A stretch of 64,000 bases of DNA from Phycisphaeraceae bacterium (GTDB taxonomy: Bacteria; Planctomycetota; Phycisphaerae; Phycisphaerales; UBA1924). A program made the position numbers and the translations under genes. The notes beneath the pieces were generated by a model. It made no database searches, was not told the origin of the DNA, and saw nothing but the letters and a program-made list of their open reading frames with translations. Location of the stretch: NCBI GenBank assembly GCA_019636795.1, contig JAHBWW010000005.1:1-64000 (forward strand), written 5' to 3'. Numbering within the stretch: position 1 is the stretch's first letter; the number at the start of each line of letters is the position of its first letter. Below are positions 1 through 9,007 of this stretch, in pieces.

Positions 1-41
1 ATTGTGTCGTGTCATCGAGGGATTGTGTCGTGTCATCGAAG
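1..41. repeat. Two-copy 21-bp tandem repeat
   Basis: The unit ATTGTGTCGTGTCATCGA occurs at positions 1 and 22, so the repeat has a 21-bp period. It may continue left of the window. There is no coding signal in this stretch. Confidence 0.6.
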
Positions 42-115
42 GGTTTTAGAGTTCCCGCGACGGGACACTGAGCACGATCCTTGGGTTTTCTCCTGGGTCC
101 GGCGGGCGGGGGGTC

Positions 116-255
116 GTTTGCGGACGCGTGGGCTGATCGTGGCCATGCAGAGCCATGGCCACGGCACCCGGCTGATTCGTGCCCGGCGGGGGGCGGTGCG
201 TTTGCGGACGCATGGACTGATCGTGGCCATGCTGAGCCATGGCTGCGGCACCCGG
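116..255. repeat. Two-copy 56-bp direct repeat, 84-bp period
   Basis: Copies at 116-171 and 200-255 match at 51 of 56 positions. Each copy holds a small inverted repeat (GGCCATGC...GCCATGG), so each could form a hairpin. They lie just upstream of the citryl-CoA lyase start. Apart from these repeats and the 21-bp tandem at the window edge, nothing else convincing was seen in 1-296; the reading frames open here are accidental in such GC-rich DNA. A role as upstream regulatory or terminator sequence is a guess. Confidence 0.55.
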
Positions 256-296
256 TCGGGGCGGCAGATCGGGCGGGTGCGGGCGTAGGATCGCCC

Positions 297-1121
297 ATGA
301 CGTCGTGGCCCACCGCGATCACCGAGATTGCCCCCAACCGCGTGCGGGTGCGCGGGCAGGATATTGCCGCGTTGATGGGGAGCGTGTCGTTCGGCGAGGC
401 GGTACACCTGATTCTGCTGGGCCGGTTGCCGACGGCGGAGGTCGGGCGGCTCTTCGAGGCGATGCTGGTCTCGAGCATCGACCACGGCGCGACGCCGCCC
501 AGCGCCCTGGCTGCGCGCACGGTCGCGAGCACTGGGGCGAGCCTCAGCGCGAGTGTGGCGGCGGGGATCATGAGCATCAACGCTCATCACGGCGGGGCGA
601 TCGAGGCTTGTGCGCGGACGCTGGGGCAGGTGCTGGCGCTGGCCGGGGCCGGGAGCACGCTCGACGAGGCGGCGGCGAGCGTGATTGCTCAAGCAAAGAC
701 GCGCGGCGAGAAACTGGCCGGCTTTGGTCATCGCGTCCACACCGCCGACCCGAGGACGGCGCGGCTGTTTGAACTGGCGCGCCAGGCCGGGCTCGACGAG
801 ACGCGCGGGCACATCGCGGCGGCCCGGGCGATCGAGGCGGCGTTTGCGGCCAGCGGCAAGGCGCTGCCGATCAATGTCGATGGAGCGATCGGGGCCATCG
901 CGGCCGATCTCGGGGTTGACTGCGCGATCATGAACGGGCTGTTCATGATCGCGCGGGTTCCGGGGCTGGTCGCGCACGTCGCCGAGGAAAAGGCGCGCAT
1001 GAAGCCGATGCGACCGATCACGCCGGGGGCGGCGGTCTATGACGGGCCCGGGGCGGCCCCGGCCGACGGCGGGACAGGCAAAGCCGAAGGCGGGACAGAC
1101 ACATCCGAGGGCAAGGCATAA
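297..1121 (+). CDS. Citryl-CoA lyase (citrate synthase superfamily)
   Basis: A 274-residue protein matching the short, citrate-synthase-related lyases that cleave citryl-CoA to acetyl-CoA and oxaloacetate. Visible markers are an SIDHG motif (about residue 60), GIMSINAHHGGAIE (about 90-103), GFGHRVHTADPR (about 142-153) and NVDGAIGA (about 193); these hold the two His and one Asp expected of the citrate synthase active site. At 274 residues it is much shorter than citrate synthase itself (about 430). The ATG at 297 is chosen because family similarity begins there; the frame stays open upstream through repeat DNA. The last 25 residues are a low-complexity Gly/Ala/Asp/Pro tail with no family match. 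The stop abuts the next start, so it is co-transcribed with the acetyltransferase. Another acyl-CoA lyase of the superfamily is possible. Confidence 0.75.
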   Translation: MTSWPTAITEIAPNRVRVRGQDIAALMGSVSFGEAVHLILLGRLPTAEVGRLFEAMLVSSIDHGATPPSALAARTVASTGASLSASVAAGIMSINAHHGGAIEACARTLGQVLALAGAGSTLDEAAASVIAQAKTRGEKLAGFGHRVHTADPRTARLFELARQAGLDETRGHIAAARAIEAAFAASGKALPINVDGAIGAIAADLGVDCAIMNGLFMIARVPGLVAHVAEEKARMKPMRPITPGAAVYDGPGAAPADGGTGKAEGGTDTSEGKA

Positions 1122-1739
1122 ATGACCGGGGCTGCTCCGCTCGAAGCCGTGGTGATCGAGACAGCGCGGCTGCGGCTGCGCAGGCTCGCCGAGCGCGACA
1201 TCGCAGGGTTTGCGGCTCTGGCCGATGACCCGCTGGTGTACGCCACCACGCTGCGCCTGCCGAGCCCGTATCGCGCCGAGCACGCCAGAGCGTACATGGA
1301 GATGCAGCGTGCGGGGCTGGCGGCGGGCGACCACCTGCTGCTGACGATCGCGCTCAAGGATGAAGACACGGCCATCGGCTCGATCGGGCTGACGATCGAC
1401 CACGGCAACAACAGAGCGGAGATCGGGTTCTGGATCGGAACGCCGTACTGGAATCGCGGGCTGACGACCGAAGCAGCCGCGGCGCTCGTGGGCTATGGCT
1501 TTGAGCGGCTTGGTCTCAACCGGATCTGGGGCGGGCATTTCGCGGGCAACGAGGCGTCGGGGAGAGTCCAGCGCAAGATCGGGATGAAACCGGAGGGAAT
1601 CCTGCGCCAGTGCCTGTGCAAGAACGGAACCTATCACGATGATGTCGTGCATGCGGTGCTGCGCGAGGAGTTTGAGCCGCGTGTGGCATGGAGCGCGAAG
1701 CCAGCGGATGAAGCAGCTGGCGGGCGCAGAGGAGGATGA
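1122..1739 (+). CDS. GNAT-family N-acetyltransferase (RimJ/RimL type)
   Basis: A 205-residue protein with the RimJ/RimL-like layout: ETARLRLRRLAERD near the N-terminus, then the acyl-CoA binding region with IGFWIGTPYWNRGLTTEA (about residues 100-118) and GLNRIWGGHFAGNEAS further on. These enzymes transfer an acetyl group from acetyl-CoA to a protein N-terminus or small amine; the substrate cannot be read from sequence. The start directly follows the stop of the lyase gene with no gap, and the HD-domain gene follows three bases after the stop, so the three form one transcription unit. The C-terminal 30 residues are Ala/Gly/Arg-rich and probably disordered. Confidence 0.8.
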   Translation: MTGAAPLEAVVIETARLRLRRLAERDIAGFAALADDPLVYATTLRLPSPYRAEHARAYMEMQRAGLAAGDHLLLTIALKDEDTAIGSIGLTIDHGNNRAEIGFWIGTPYWNRGLTTEAAAALVGYGFERLGLNRIWGGHFAGNEASGRVQRKIGMKPEGILRQCLCKNGTYHDDVVHAVLREEFEPRVAWSAKPADEAAGGRRGG

Positions 1740-1742
1740 GCG

Positions 1743-2315
1743 ATGGCGATGAACGTGAGCGACGTGGCAGAACTGTTTCCCAACCTGATGGACATCGGCG
1801 ATGCGGCTTTGCGCCAGAAGGTCGCGGCGGTGTGGGATGAAGCGATCAGGACCGGGTGCGGCGGTAAGGGCTGGAGCGTTGAAGAACTGCGGGCTGTGCC
1901 GTTCACGCTGCTGGCCGGGGAGATCGACCTGCGGTATATCGAGCACCTGAACTCGTGCGCGAAACAATGCATCGCGATCGCGGCGGTGCTGAGCGAAGTC
2001 TTCGGCGAGCGGGTGCCGATCAACCGGGATTACCTGATCGCCGGGGCGCTTCTGGCCGATGTGGGCAAGCCCCTCGAGTTTGACAAGGACGCCGGGGGCA
2101 AGGTCATCAAGGGACACTTCGGGGACATGCTGCGCCACCCGTTCAGCGGGGTGGCGCTGTGCTATAAGCATGGGATTCCGGCCGAGGTGATGCACATCGT
2201 CGCGACGCACAGCCACGAAGGCGACAAGGTGCAGCGGTCGATCGAGAGCATTATCTTTCACCACGCCGACTTCGTGGATTTTGACATTGCCAAATATCTG
2301 GGCAAGAAGGCTTAG
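1743..2315 (+). CDS. HD-domain protein with altered HD dyad
   Basis: A 190-residue protein in the HD superfamily of metal-dependent phosphohydrolases. The expected series is visible: an early His in YIEHLNSCAKQ, the region that normally reads HD but here reads LLADVGKPLEFDK, then HPFSG, ATHSHEGD and FHHADFVDFD. The His of the HD pair is replaced by Ala while the Asp is kept, so catalysis may be lost or use other ligands. It is the last gene of the three-gene plus-strand unit and overlaps the convergent membrane-protein gene by four bases. The substrate is unknown; nucleotide or signalling roles are typical of the superfamily. Confidence 0.75.
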   Translation: MAMNVSDVAELFPNLMDIGDAALRQKVAAVWDEAIRTGCGGKGWSVEELRAVPFTLLAGEIDLRYIEHLNSCAKQCIAIAAVLSEVFGERVPINRDYLIAGALLADVGKPLEFDKDAGGKVIKGHFGDMLRHPFSGVALCYKHGIPAEVMHIVATHSHEGDKVQRSIESIIFHHADFVDFDIAKYLGKKA

Positions 2316-3055
2316 ACGCGCCGCGCCCGCAGGCGGATGAAGAACGAGAAGAGGTAGACGGCGATGAACCACGCGATCGAGAGTTCGCGCAGTTCGGATT
2401 CGTCGAGTCGCTCGCCGAGCAGGCCGGGCATGACATAGGGAGCCACGCGCACGACGAGGTAGGCTCCAGCGGCCGACCAGCACATGGCATCGGCCAGGAT
2501 CCACGCGCCGGGAGCGTCGTCATCGAGGGGCTTGCCGCTGCGGAGGCGCGCGACAACGGGGACGATGAGGCCCGCGACGATGATGAAGACTTCGACAAGG
2601 GTGCGGGGCTTCTGATCGAGCCACGAACTCATGTTGTGCAGGTTCGTTTCGTTCTGATCGTTGCGGGCGGCGAAGACTTCGGGCGTCTCCCACTGGAAGT
2701 GCCACTGGCCCCACGAGATCTCCTCGCCCGCAAGATAGATGGCCGCCAGGGCCCAGAGGATGATCCAGACGCGCAGCGGCCACCACGGCAGACGTTTTCC
2801 CCAGCGCAGGGCGGCGAAGATCGCCAGCGGGATCGCGGGCAGCAGGACAAGCACGGTCATGTTCTCGACAAGCCCCGCGCCGTCGTAGGAATCCTTGCGA
2901 TGCAGCTCGTGCCAGAGGTCTTCACTGCTCAGGGCGACGATGACAAGGGCGATGGCAGAGAGTGCGGTCAGGATGTGAAAGACCCACGGAGCGACGACGG
3001 CCAGGCGCGAGCGGGATGATGCGGTCATCGAGTGGGTTCCTTGCGTAGCGGGCAT
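2312..3055 (-). CDS. Multi-pass membrane protein, unknown function
   Basis: A 247-residue protein with about six hydrophobic segments. A conserved-looking block GEEISWGQWHFQWETPE followed by NDQNETNLHN lies between membrane segments; similar GEEISWGQ...NxQxExNLHN blocks occur in uncharacterised bacterial membrane proteins, and its acidic and His residues could form a site on one face of the membrane. The ATG at 3055 is used; a second ATG at 3028 would remove nine residues before the first membrane segment. The gene lies 12 bp downstream of the isomerase-like gene on the same strand, so the two are probably co-transcribed. No enzymatic role can be assigned. Confidence 0.65.
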   Translation of the reverse strand: MPATQGTHSMTASSRSRLAVVAPWVFHILTALSAIALVIVALSSEDLWHELHRKDSYDGAGLVENMTVLVLLPAIPLAIFAALRWGKRLPWWPLRVWIILWALAAIYLAGEEISWGQWHFQWETPEVFAARNDQNETNLHNMSSWLDQKPRTLVEVFIIVAGLIVPVVARLRSGKPLDDDAPGAWILADAMCWSAAGAYLVVRVAPYVMPGLLGERLDESELRELSIAWFIAVYLFSFFIRLRARRV

Positions 3056-3067
3056 GGTACCGCAGAT

Positions 3068-4729
3068 CTAGAGCGCGTGCCCGCAGAGGCGGACTTTGAT
3101 GCCGAGTTCGCAAGCAAGGGCAGCCTTGGCGGCCAGGGCGGCGTCGGCGGTCTTTGCGTCCGGGGCGTAAACGACCTGGATGTGGTTGGACTGGTGCGCA
3201 GCCATGAGCTGGTCGCGCGAGACGTTATGGAGGACGGCGTGCATGATCGGCCACTGACTCGTGGTCGCGTCCCAGCGGCGCTGGGTTTCTTCGGGCGGGA
3301 GGCTGATGGCGTTGAGGCGGCCGATGTCCATCACGAGTTTGCCCCCGGGCATGCCGGCGAGGCCATCGACGAAGATGCGGCTCCAGACGACGTGGCCGGG
3401 CTTGCTGACGCCTTTGACGGTGCTGCCACCTCTGGCGAAGTACATCGCGGGTTGGCGCTCGCCGACGGCGTCGGCCCAGCCTCGGGCAAAATGCGACGCG
3501 GGCACGGCGCCGGAGATCTCAAAGACCCAGACCTCGGCATCGGTCGTGCCCGAGTGGTCGCGGTCGGACCAGCGGATGTCGTGGAGCGTGTTGTCGGAGG
3601 CCAGGCCAAGGGCGGACCAGACGCGATCGGTCAGCAGCGCGTCGAGGCCGGCACATTCATCGACTTCGTTGAAGTGGGGGATGGGGCGGCCTTCGGCGAT
3701 GAGGGCGCCGGCGTTGGGGCCGTCCACAGCACGCACGGGCGGACGAAGCGAACAGTTGAGCATGCCTTCGACGAGGTCGCTGGCGGCGCAGGAACCGGTG
3801 AGGCCGAGCTGGTACTGGATGCCGACAGCGTCGCAGCCGAAGCGATCGGCGAGGCGCGCGGCGGCGATGTACATGCTGCACTGTTCGAGGATCTGTCGCT
3901 CGGTCAGTTCGGTGGCTTCGTCGGTGCCGAGGTTGAAGCGCATGCCGTGGCTGGTGAGCCAGTCATAGACGCCGCGGGCGTCGGCGGCCGAGACTTCATG
4001 CATCGCGGCGACGAGGGCGGACTGGCTGAGGCGTTCCTTGTAGACGCTGCAGGCATGGAGCAGGTGATCGGGGATGATGGCGTTGAACATGCCCATGCAC
4101 CCTTCGTCGAAGACGCCCATGATCGCGGGACGGAGGCGGAGTTCGGCTGCCAGGCGCGAGGCGAGCGAGCGGGCGTTGTCGGGCAGGCGCGCCGGGTCGA
4201 GCGGGGCGACGTGGGAGAGGTCGTGCGTGATGGAGCCGGTGTCGCACCACTGGCGGAGTTTGGTCAGGAAGAGTGGATCGGAGAAGTTGCCGCTCCAGAG
4301 CAGGGAGTGGCGGACGCCGGCTTTGGTGAGTGAGCCGCGGAGGTTGAGAGCGCCGACAAGCCCGGGCCACTGCCCGGACCAGTTGGCGAGAATAAGGATT
4401 GGTCCGCGGTGGCGGATGAGCCCGGCCAGAACGTGCTGTGAATACTGCCAGACTGCTTCGACGACGATGAGGGGCGCATCGGGATGTATGTTCTCGAAGA
4501 CGTCGCGGCCGTGGGCCTGGCTGAAGATGAAGCCGTGGGGCTCGAGGTCGGACCAGCGTTCGGGGCTGCCGCGCTGGACGGACCATCCAACCGTTGCCAG
4601 GGCGCGAGCGGCATCGTGTTCGAGATGCTGCTGGGCGGCCCAGCATGCGAGGTTGGCGCTGAGACGACTGTCGCCGCTGGCGATCATGACGGCGGTACGA
4701 GGCGGGAATGGCTGAACGGGCGTGGTCAT
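3068..4729 (-). CDS. L-fucose/arabinose isomerase-like protein
   Basis: A 553-residue protein resembling the L-fucose isomerase superfamily, which interconverts aldoses and ketoses using a divalent metal. Supporting features are the mid-protein [15 protein letters not shown] segment (a metal-binding Glu in this family), [14 protein letters not shown] with a candidate second metal ligand, and a C-terminal [21 protein letters not shown] region with His residues as in fucose isomerases. The length is a little under classical FucI (about 590). Its neighbour downstream is the membrane protein; no fucose kinase or aldolase is adjacent, so it may not be a true fucose catabolic enzyme. Inference: sugar isomerase-like, substrate unknown. 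A rhamnosidase gene elsewhere in the window fits a deoxysugar-using lifestyle. Confidence 0.7.
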   Translation of the reverse strand: MTTPVQPFPPRTAVMIASGDSRLSANLACWAAQQHLEHDAARALATVGWSVQRGSPERWSDLEPHGFIFSQAHGRDVFENIHPDAPLIVVEAVWQYSQHVLAGLIRHRGPILILANWSGQWPGLVGALNLRGSLTKAGVRHSLLWSGNFSDPLFLTKLRQWCDTGSITHDLSHVAPLDPARLPDNARSLASRLAAELRLRPAIMGVFDEGCMGMFNAIIPDHLLHACSVYKERLSQSALVAAMHEVSAADARGVYDWLTSHGMRFNLGTDEATELTERQILEQCSMYIAAARLADRFGCDAVGIQYQLGLTGSCAASDLVEGMLNCSLRPPVRAVDGPNAGALIAEGRPIPHFNEVDECAGLDALLTDRVWSALGLASDNTLHDIRWSDRDHSGTTDAEVWVFEISGAVPASHFARGWADAVGERQPAMYFARGGSTVKGVSKPGHVVWSRIFVDGLAGMPGGKLVMDIGRLNAISLPPEETQRRWDATTSQWPIMHAVLHNVSRDQLMAAHQSNHIQVVYAPDAKTADAALAAKAALACELGIKVRLCGHAL

Positions 4730-4814
4730 GGGGTTCCCCTGCGTGCAATGTGGAGGCTAGACGGTACGCGGGGGCGGGGGCGTGGGGACGGGTTGCGTTG
4801 CTACGATGGGTGCG

Positions 4815-5762
4815 ATGAGCCGAGTCTTGCTTTGCCCGGGTCAGGGCGCACAGGTTGTGGGGATGGGTCGAGCGTGGGCCGGCGCGAGCGCCGAAGCCCT
4901 GCGTGTGTTTGAGGAAGCGGATGCGATTCTGGGCGATCGGCTCGGGGCAAGCATTTCTTGCTTGTGCTTTGATGGACCGGTCGAACGGCTCAACCAGACG
5001 GATGTGAGCCAGCCGGCGATTTTCGTGTCGTCGATGGCGTCGCTGGCTGGGTTGTGTGCAGCGTGGGGTGTGAGCCCGGGGGAACTGAATCTTGCGGCCA
5101 CGGCGGGGTTGAGTCTGGGCGAGTACACGGCGTTGTGCGCCGCCGGAGCGATGAGTTTCGAGGCGGGGCTGGAACTTGTGACGCTGCGCGGGCGGGCGAT
5201 GCAGGACGCGGCCGAGGCGCAGGCGAGCGGGATGGTGGCGTTGATCGGGGCTGAGGAAAAGCACGCGGTGATCCTGTGCGAACGAGCGAGCGGGGGAGAA
5301 GTGCTGGTGCCCGCGAACTTCAACGCGCCGGGGCAGGTCGTGGTGAGCGGAACCGCGGGGGCGTGTGATCGGGCGGAAAAGGTTGCGGCGGAGATGGGAC
5401 TGCGCGCGGCGCGGCTGGCGGTCGCGGGGGCGTTTCACAGCCCGCTGATGGCACCGGCAGCCAAGCGGCTTGCTGAAGCGCTCGAACAGACAGAAATCAT
5501 TGCGCCTCGGTGCACGGTGCTGTCGAATGTGACGGGGCGGCCGCATGAAGCGGAAGCGGGTTCTACGATTGCAGAGTCGATCCGCAGGCGTCTGGTGGAG
5601 CAGTTGACCCATTCGGTTCGCTGGGCGGACGATTGTGTGTGGCTTGCCGGGGAGCGTGCGGGGAGCGAGTTTCATGAACTTTCTCCGGGCAAGACGCTGG
5701 CGGGCCTGATGAGACGAATCGATCGAAACGTGAAAGTGGAGACCCATGATGAGCCTTCATAA
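4815..5762 (+). CDS. fabD: Malonyl-CoA:ACP transacylase
   Basis: A 315-residue enzyme that moves malonyl groups from CoA to acyl carrier protein, feeding fatty-acid elongation. It carries the N-terminal GQGAQ motif (residues 9-13), the nucleophile motif GLSLGEYTA with Ser100, and the catalytic His in GAFHSPLM (His208). Length and spacing match FabD of other bacteria. The ATG at 4815 is chosen because MSRVLLCPGQGAQ is the usual N-terminus; the frame is open upstream. Its 3' end overlaps the next gene by 17 bp and fabG follows, so fabD and fabG are in one operon with a lipoprotein gene between them. Confidence 0.93.
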   Translation: MSRVLLCPGQGAQVVGMGRAWAGASAEALRVFEEADAILGDRLGASISCLCFDGPVERLNQTDVSQPAIFVSSMASLAGLCAAWGVSPGELNLAATAGLSLGEYTALCAAGAMSFEAGLELVTLRGRAMQDAAEAQASGMVALIGAEEKHAVILCERASGGEVLVPANFNAPGQVVVSGTAGACDRAEKVAAEMGLRAARLAVAGAFHSPLMAPAAKRLAEALEQTEIIAPRCTVLSNVTGRPHEAEAGSTIAESIRRRLVEQLTHSVRWADDCVWLAGERAGSEFHELSPGKTLAGLMRRIDRNVKVETHDEPS

Positions 5763-6810
5763 GAGGATTGCGAGCGCGGTTTCGATCGCGACGATCGGGT
5801 TGCAGATGTGCATGCCTTTGGCACTTGGTGCGGGGGCTCTGGCGTTGTTGACGTCGTGCAAGAAGGAGGAGCCACCACCACCGCCGCCGCCTCCACCACC
5901 GCCGCCTCCGCGCGACCCGGACCCTGTGAGTTTTGACGCCGTGATGCGAGAGGTGTCGCTTGATGCGCGCGTGCAGTTGGCGCAGGAGGGGCTGGAGGTC
6001 TGGGACTGGTCGCTGGCCAAGGCCGGGCTTGAGTTTGCGAGCGTATTTGCGTCGGGCGATGAGACGGCAGTTGGAGCAATGCTCTCGCGTGCATCGCAGC
6101 AGACGCTTGATGAACTGGTCGGCAGCGGGGACTGGTACGAAGCGGTTGAAGAGATCGAAGCGGTGAGGGTCGTGCACTTTCAGCAAGAGCCGACGGTGAG
6201 CGAGTCGGCGGTCCGCGGGTTGATGTTCATCGCGGTGCAGGAGCCTGGCTCGTCGTATGTTCTGGCGTGGGATGCTGCCAAGGGCGTTACGGGTGATTGG
6301 GTGTGGTCGCAGGCGTGGTCGACGCCGATGGTTCGGGCGCGGGCGTCGGACTGGGACGGGGCGTCGCTGACTGATCTTTTGGCGGATATTGAAGAGACGG
6401 GCGGGGGTTCGCGCGTTGCGGGGCTTGACTACGCACAATCGCCCGACGCGGTGTACATCGGTATCGAGCTGAGCCGAAAGCTGATGGAGCGCATGGGCGC
6501 TCCGGCGATGGGGCTCGATGCGTTGATGCCGATGATGGCGGCGCAGTTTGGCATGGATGCGGCGCAGTTGCGGTCGGCCTATGACCGTGGCAAGCAGCAG
6601 GTGGAAGCGGCATCGACCCTCGAAGCCAAGATCTCGGGCGAGACGCTCGGGATGATGATGGCGGGTTTCAGAGAGCAGATGAGCATGATGGCGTCGTTCC
6701 CCGGGGCGGCGGACATGCTCAATGAAAGTGTCGTGTACGAGATTCTCGCGGAGATTCTGAGTTCGACACCCGAAGCGGTGCGCGAACTGGCGGAGAAGCA
6801 CGCTCCATGA
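5746..6810 (+). CDS. Polyproline-linker lipoprotein between fabD and fabG
   Basis: A 354-residue unknown protein. The N-terminus is a lipoprotein signal with the lipobox LLTSC (Cys38), directly followed by KKEE and thirteen consecutive prolines, a stiff spacer away from the membrane. The rest is mostly helical, with Met/Ala-rich stretches near the C-terminus (GLDALMPMMAAQFGMDAAQL). The start lies inside the 3' end of fabD, and its stop overlaps the fabG start by four bases (ATGA), so translation is coupled to both fatty-acid genes. No enzyme motif was recognised. The conserved operon position would suggest an envelope role, but that is inference. Confidence 0.8.
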   Translation: MMSLHKRIASAVSIATIGLQMCMPLALGAGALALLTSCKKEEPPPPPPPPPPPPPRDPDPVSFDAVMREVSLDARVQLAQEGLEVWDWSLAKAGLEFASVFASGDETAVGAMLSRASQQTLDELVGSGDWYEAVEEIEAVRVVHFQQEPTVSESAVRGLMFIAVQEPGSSYVLAWDAAKGVTGDWVWSQAWSTPMVRARASDWDGASLTDLLADIEETGGGSRVAGLDYAQSPDAVYIGIELSRKLMERMGAPAMGLDALMPMMAAQFGMDAAQLRSAYDRGKQQVEAASTLEAKISGETLGMMMAGFREQMSMMASFPGAADMLNESVVYEILAEILSSTPEAVRELAEKHAP

Positions 6811-7565
6811 CACCAGTGCAATCGAGCGAGAAGCGTGTGGCGATCGTGACAGGTGCGAGCCGTGGTATCGGGCGGGCGATCGCACTTCGGCTGGCGCTGT
6901 CGGGCCAGAGGCATGTGGTGCTTGTGAGTCGATCGGCCGGGCCTCTGAATGATCTCAAAGCCGAGATCGAGGCGCAGGGTGGTTCGGCGAGCGTGCGCGC
7001 GGTGGATGTGGGTGACGGCAAGTCGCTGGCATCGATGATTGATTCAGTGGTCGAAGAACTCGGACGGCTTGATATTCTCGTCAACAACGCGGGTGTGACG
7101 CGCGACAATCTTGTCTTGCGCATGAGCGACGAGGAATGGGACGAAGTGCTCAGCACAAACCTGCGGTCGGCATTTGTGGCAATTCGTGCGGCGGCCAGGC
7201 CGATGATGAAGGGGCGCTTTGGGCGCATCTGCAGCATCGCTTCGACCTCGGGTGTGATCGGGAACGCGGGCCAGGCGAACTACGCAGCGTCAAAGGCCGG
7301 GCTGATCGGGCTGAGCAAGTCTGTGGCGCGGGAGCTTGGGGGCAAGGGCATTACATGCAACGTGATCGCGCCCGGGTTTGTGCAGACAGACATGACGGCG
7401 AGTTTGCCCGCGCCAGTGATTGAGCACATCAAGAGCGCGATGAGTGTGCGCGAATTGGGCACGCCTGAAGACATCGCAGCTGCGGTTGCGTATGTCACGA
7501 GTGACGACGCGGGATACCTGACGGGTCAGGTGATCTGCGTTGATGGCGGGCTGACGATGTGCTGA
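6807..7565 (+). CDS. fabG: 3-oxoacyl-ACP reductase
   Basis: A 252-residue short-chain dehydrogenase that reduces 3-oxoacyl-ACP with NADPH in the fatty-acid elongation cycle. It shows TGASRGIGRAIA (cofactor binding), LVNNAGVTRDNL (the typical FabG signature), the catalytic Ser in SIASTSG, YAASKAG with the Tyr and Lys, and the C-terminal GYLTGQVICVDGG. The start overlaps the lipoprotein stop by four bases. A strong inverted repeat follows 28 bp after the stop and probably ends the operon. The context with fabD makes FabG far more likely than another SDR. Confidence 0.93.
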   Translation: MTPVQSSEKRVAIVTGASRGIGRAIALRLALSGQRHVVLVSRSAGPLNDLKAEIEAQGGSASVRAVDVGDGKSLASMIDSVVEELGRLDILVNNAGVTRDNLVLRMSDEEWDEVLSTNLRSAFVAIRAAARPMMKGRFGRICSIASTSGVIGNAGQANYAASKAGLIGLSKSVARELGGKGITCNVIAPGFVQTDMTASLPAPVIEHIKSAMSVRELGTPEDIAAAVAYVTSDDAGYLTGQVICVDGGLTMC

Positions 7566-7592
7566 ATGTGTTGTGGGTCGATCAAGACAAAG

Positions 7593-7620
7593 AGGGCTGC
7601 ACGGAACGTCGTGCAGCCCT
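7593..7620. terminator. Hairpin terminator between fabG and dockerin gene
   Basis: Perfect 11-bp stem AGGGCTGCACG / CGTGCAGCCCT with a six-base loop, followed on the plus strand by a T-rich stretch (TTGTTCATTTT). It sits between two convergent genes and could end transcription of both. Confidence 0.8.
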
Positions 7621-7652
7621 TGTTCATTTTGAGTCTGGAGTGTGACCGAGCC

Positions 7653-8930
7653 TCAGGGGCAGCCGGCGGAGAAGAGATTGAGATAGGCCTGAACGTCGAA
7701 GAAGTCGAAGACATTGTCGCCGTTGAGGTCGGCATTGGGATCGTGTGCAGAGAAGGCCGAAAGGAAGTGCTGGACATCGAAGAAATCGAGCACTCCGTCG
7801 CCGTTACGATCAGCAAGGCAGGGTTTGTCGGCTTCGCAGGCGTCGAACTGCCCGTTGCCATTGGCATCTTCGCAAATGGTTCCGTGACCGGCATAGGTGC
7901 CGCCGGTGCCGCCGCATTGTGCCTGCGAGAGGACGAGACAGAACCCGTTGGGGAAGCAGCATGCACCAGTTGGTGTGGGGCAGTTGACGGTGGCGCAGGC
8001 TGAACCATCGCCCTGATAGGTTCCGCCGATGGCATTACATTCGAAGTCGAAGAGCTGGGCACAGGTTCCATCGAGTTTGCAACAGGCTCCGAAGCCTTCG
8101 ATGCAACTGAGGCTGGACCATGTTGCAGCGATGGCCCAGTCGCCGCTTGGCGTGCACAGGCCGAGATTGCTGAACGTGTTCCAACCGGCAGCGCACCCGA
8201 AAGAGCCGCAGTTGAGGGCGAAGAGCCAGTTGCCAGTGGGTGAAGCGAGCCCATCGCGGTCAGTCGCGGGGAATGCGTTTCGGTTGGAAGGTGGTGCGGT
8301 GAGGCAGGGGTTGGCGGTCTGGCTGTTGTGGCGGTCGATGCGGAAGCCGATGGTGAAGCGATTTGAGCCGCCTGCGTTGGTGATGATGATTTGCTCGGGG
8401 TCGCCCGGATCAACCGAGACTTCGATGAGCGTGCCGTTGGTGCCTGGAGGCATGACGAGGTGGGGCAGGATGATGTTGTCGGAGGAGTAGGAGGCGACCA
8501 GTGTGCCGTTGTTTGGAGTTCCTTCCCAGACGAGGATGCTCCACTCAGTGGTGGTGACTTCGATGGCGTTGAGCGTGAGGAAGAGGCAACGCATGACGCC
8601 GATCTTGATGGGGAAGGCCGAAGCGGGGAGGGTATAGGTCGCGGCGGCGATTTCCTGCTGCGCGAAGCCGGCCTGCATGGTCCATTGCGTCGCGCCAAAG
8701 GTGGGATCAGTGTGCGAAGCGTCATTGATGCATGATCGCGGATCGAAGCCTGCGAACTCAGCTTCGTGGATGACCTGGCCGAGCGTGCTCACACTCATGA
8801 TCTCGAACGCATCAAGTGTGACGGGGAGAGGTTGATTGCGGGAGTCGGCGACAGGCATCGCCTGTGCTGAGGCGAGTCCGGCAGCGAGCATGGCAGAAGT
8901 TACAGCGAAGCGTGCGGCATGACTGATCAT
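7653..8930 (-). CDS. Secreted Cys-rich protein with paired dockerin-like modules
   Basis: A 425-residue secreted protein. Residues 1 to about 24 form a signal peptide (MISHAARFAVTSAMLAAGLA). The central part has no recognised enzyme fold. It is followed by two Cys-rich repeats (GACCKLDGTCAQL and GACCFPNGFCLVL, each with a GGTYxGxGxxC partner), a repeat type seen in Phycisphaerae extracellular proteins. The C-terminus holds two EF-hand-like modules, DRNGDGVLDFFDVQHFLSAF and DLNGDNVFDFFDVQAYL, ending at a Cys. Such paired modules resemble dockerins and may bind calcium and a cell-surface partner. The ATG at 8930 is chosen because the signal peptide begins there; a longer open frame exists. A candidate promoter lies 80 bp upstream. 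Confidence 0.85.
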   Translation of the reverse strand: MISHAARFAVTSAMLAAGLASAQAMPVADSRNQPLPVTLDAFEIMSVSTLGQVIHEAEFAGFDPRSCINDASHTDPTFGATQWTMQAGFAQQEIAAATYTLPASAFPIKIGVMRCLFLTLNAIEVTTTEWSILVWEGTPNNGTLVASYSSDNIILPHLVMPPGTNGTLIEVSVDPGDPEQIIITNAGGSNRFTIGFRIDRHNSQTANPCLTAPPSNRNAFPATDRDGLASPTGNWLFALNCGSFGCAAGWNTFSNLGLCTPSGDWAIAATWSSLSCIEGFGACCKLDGTCAQLFDFECNAIGGTYQGDGSACATVNCPTPTGACCFPNGFCLVLSQAQCGGTGGTYAGHGTICEDANGNGQFDACEADKPCLADRNGDGVLDFFDVQHFLSAFSAHDPNADLNGDNVFDFFDVQAYLNLFSAGCP

Positions 8931-9007
8931 GAACAATTCTCCCTCGGGCGAAATTCTTTGGCGGCTTTCTCTCTCTAACGCTGCGCAGCGTGAACTCGCG
9001 CACGAAC

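Noticed and set aside
33-2504. An 823-codon minus-strand frame across the first 2.5 kb
   Set aside because: It is antisense to three recognised genes, is Arg/Pro/His-rich and has no domain; an artefact of GC-rich DNA.
5877-5915. Simple CCN triplet run as a mutable repeat or CRISPR-like array
   Set aside because: It encodes the proline tract in frame inside a gene; no spacers, so not an array.
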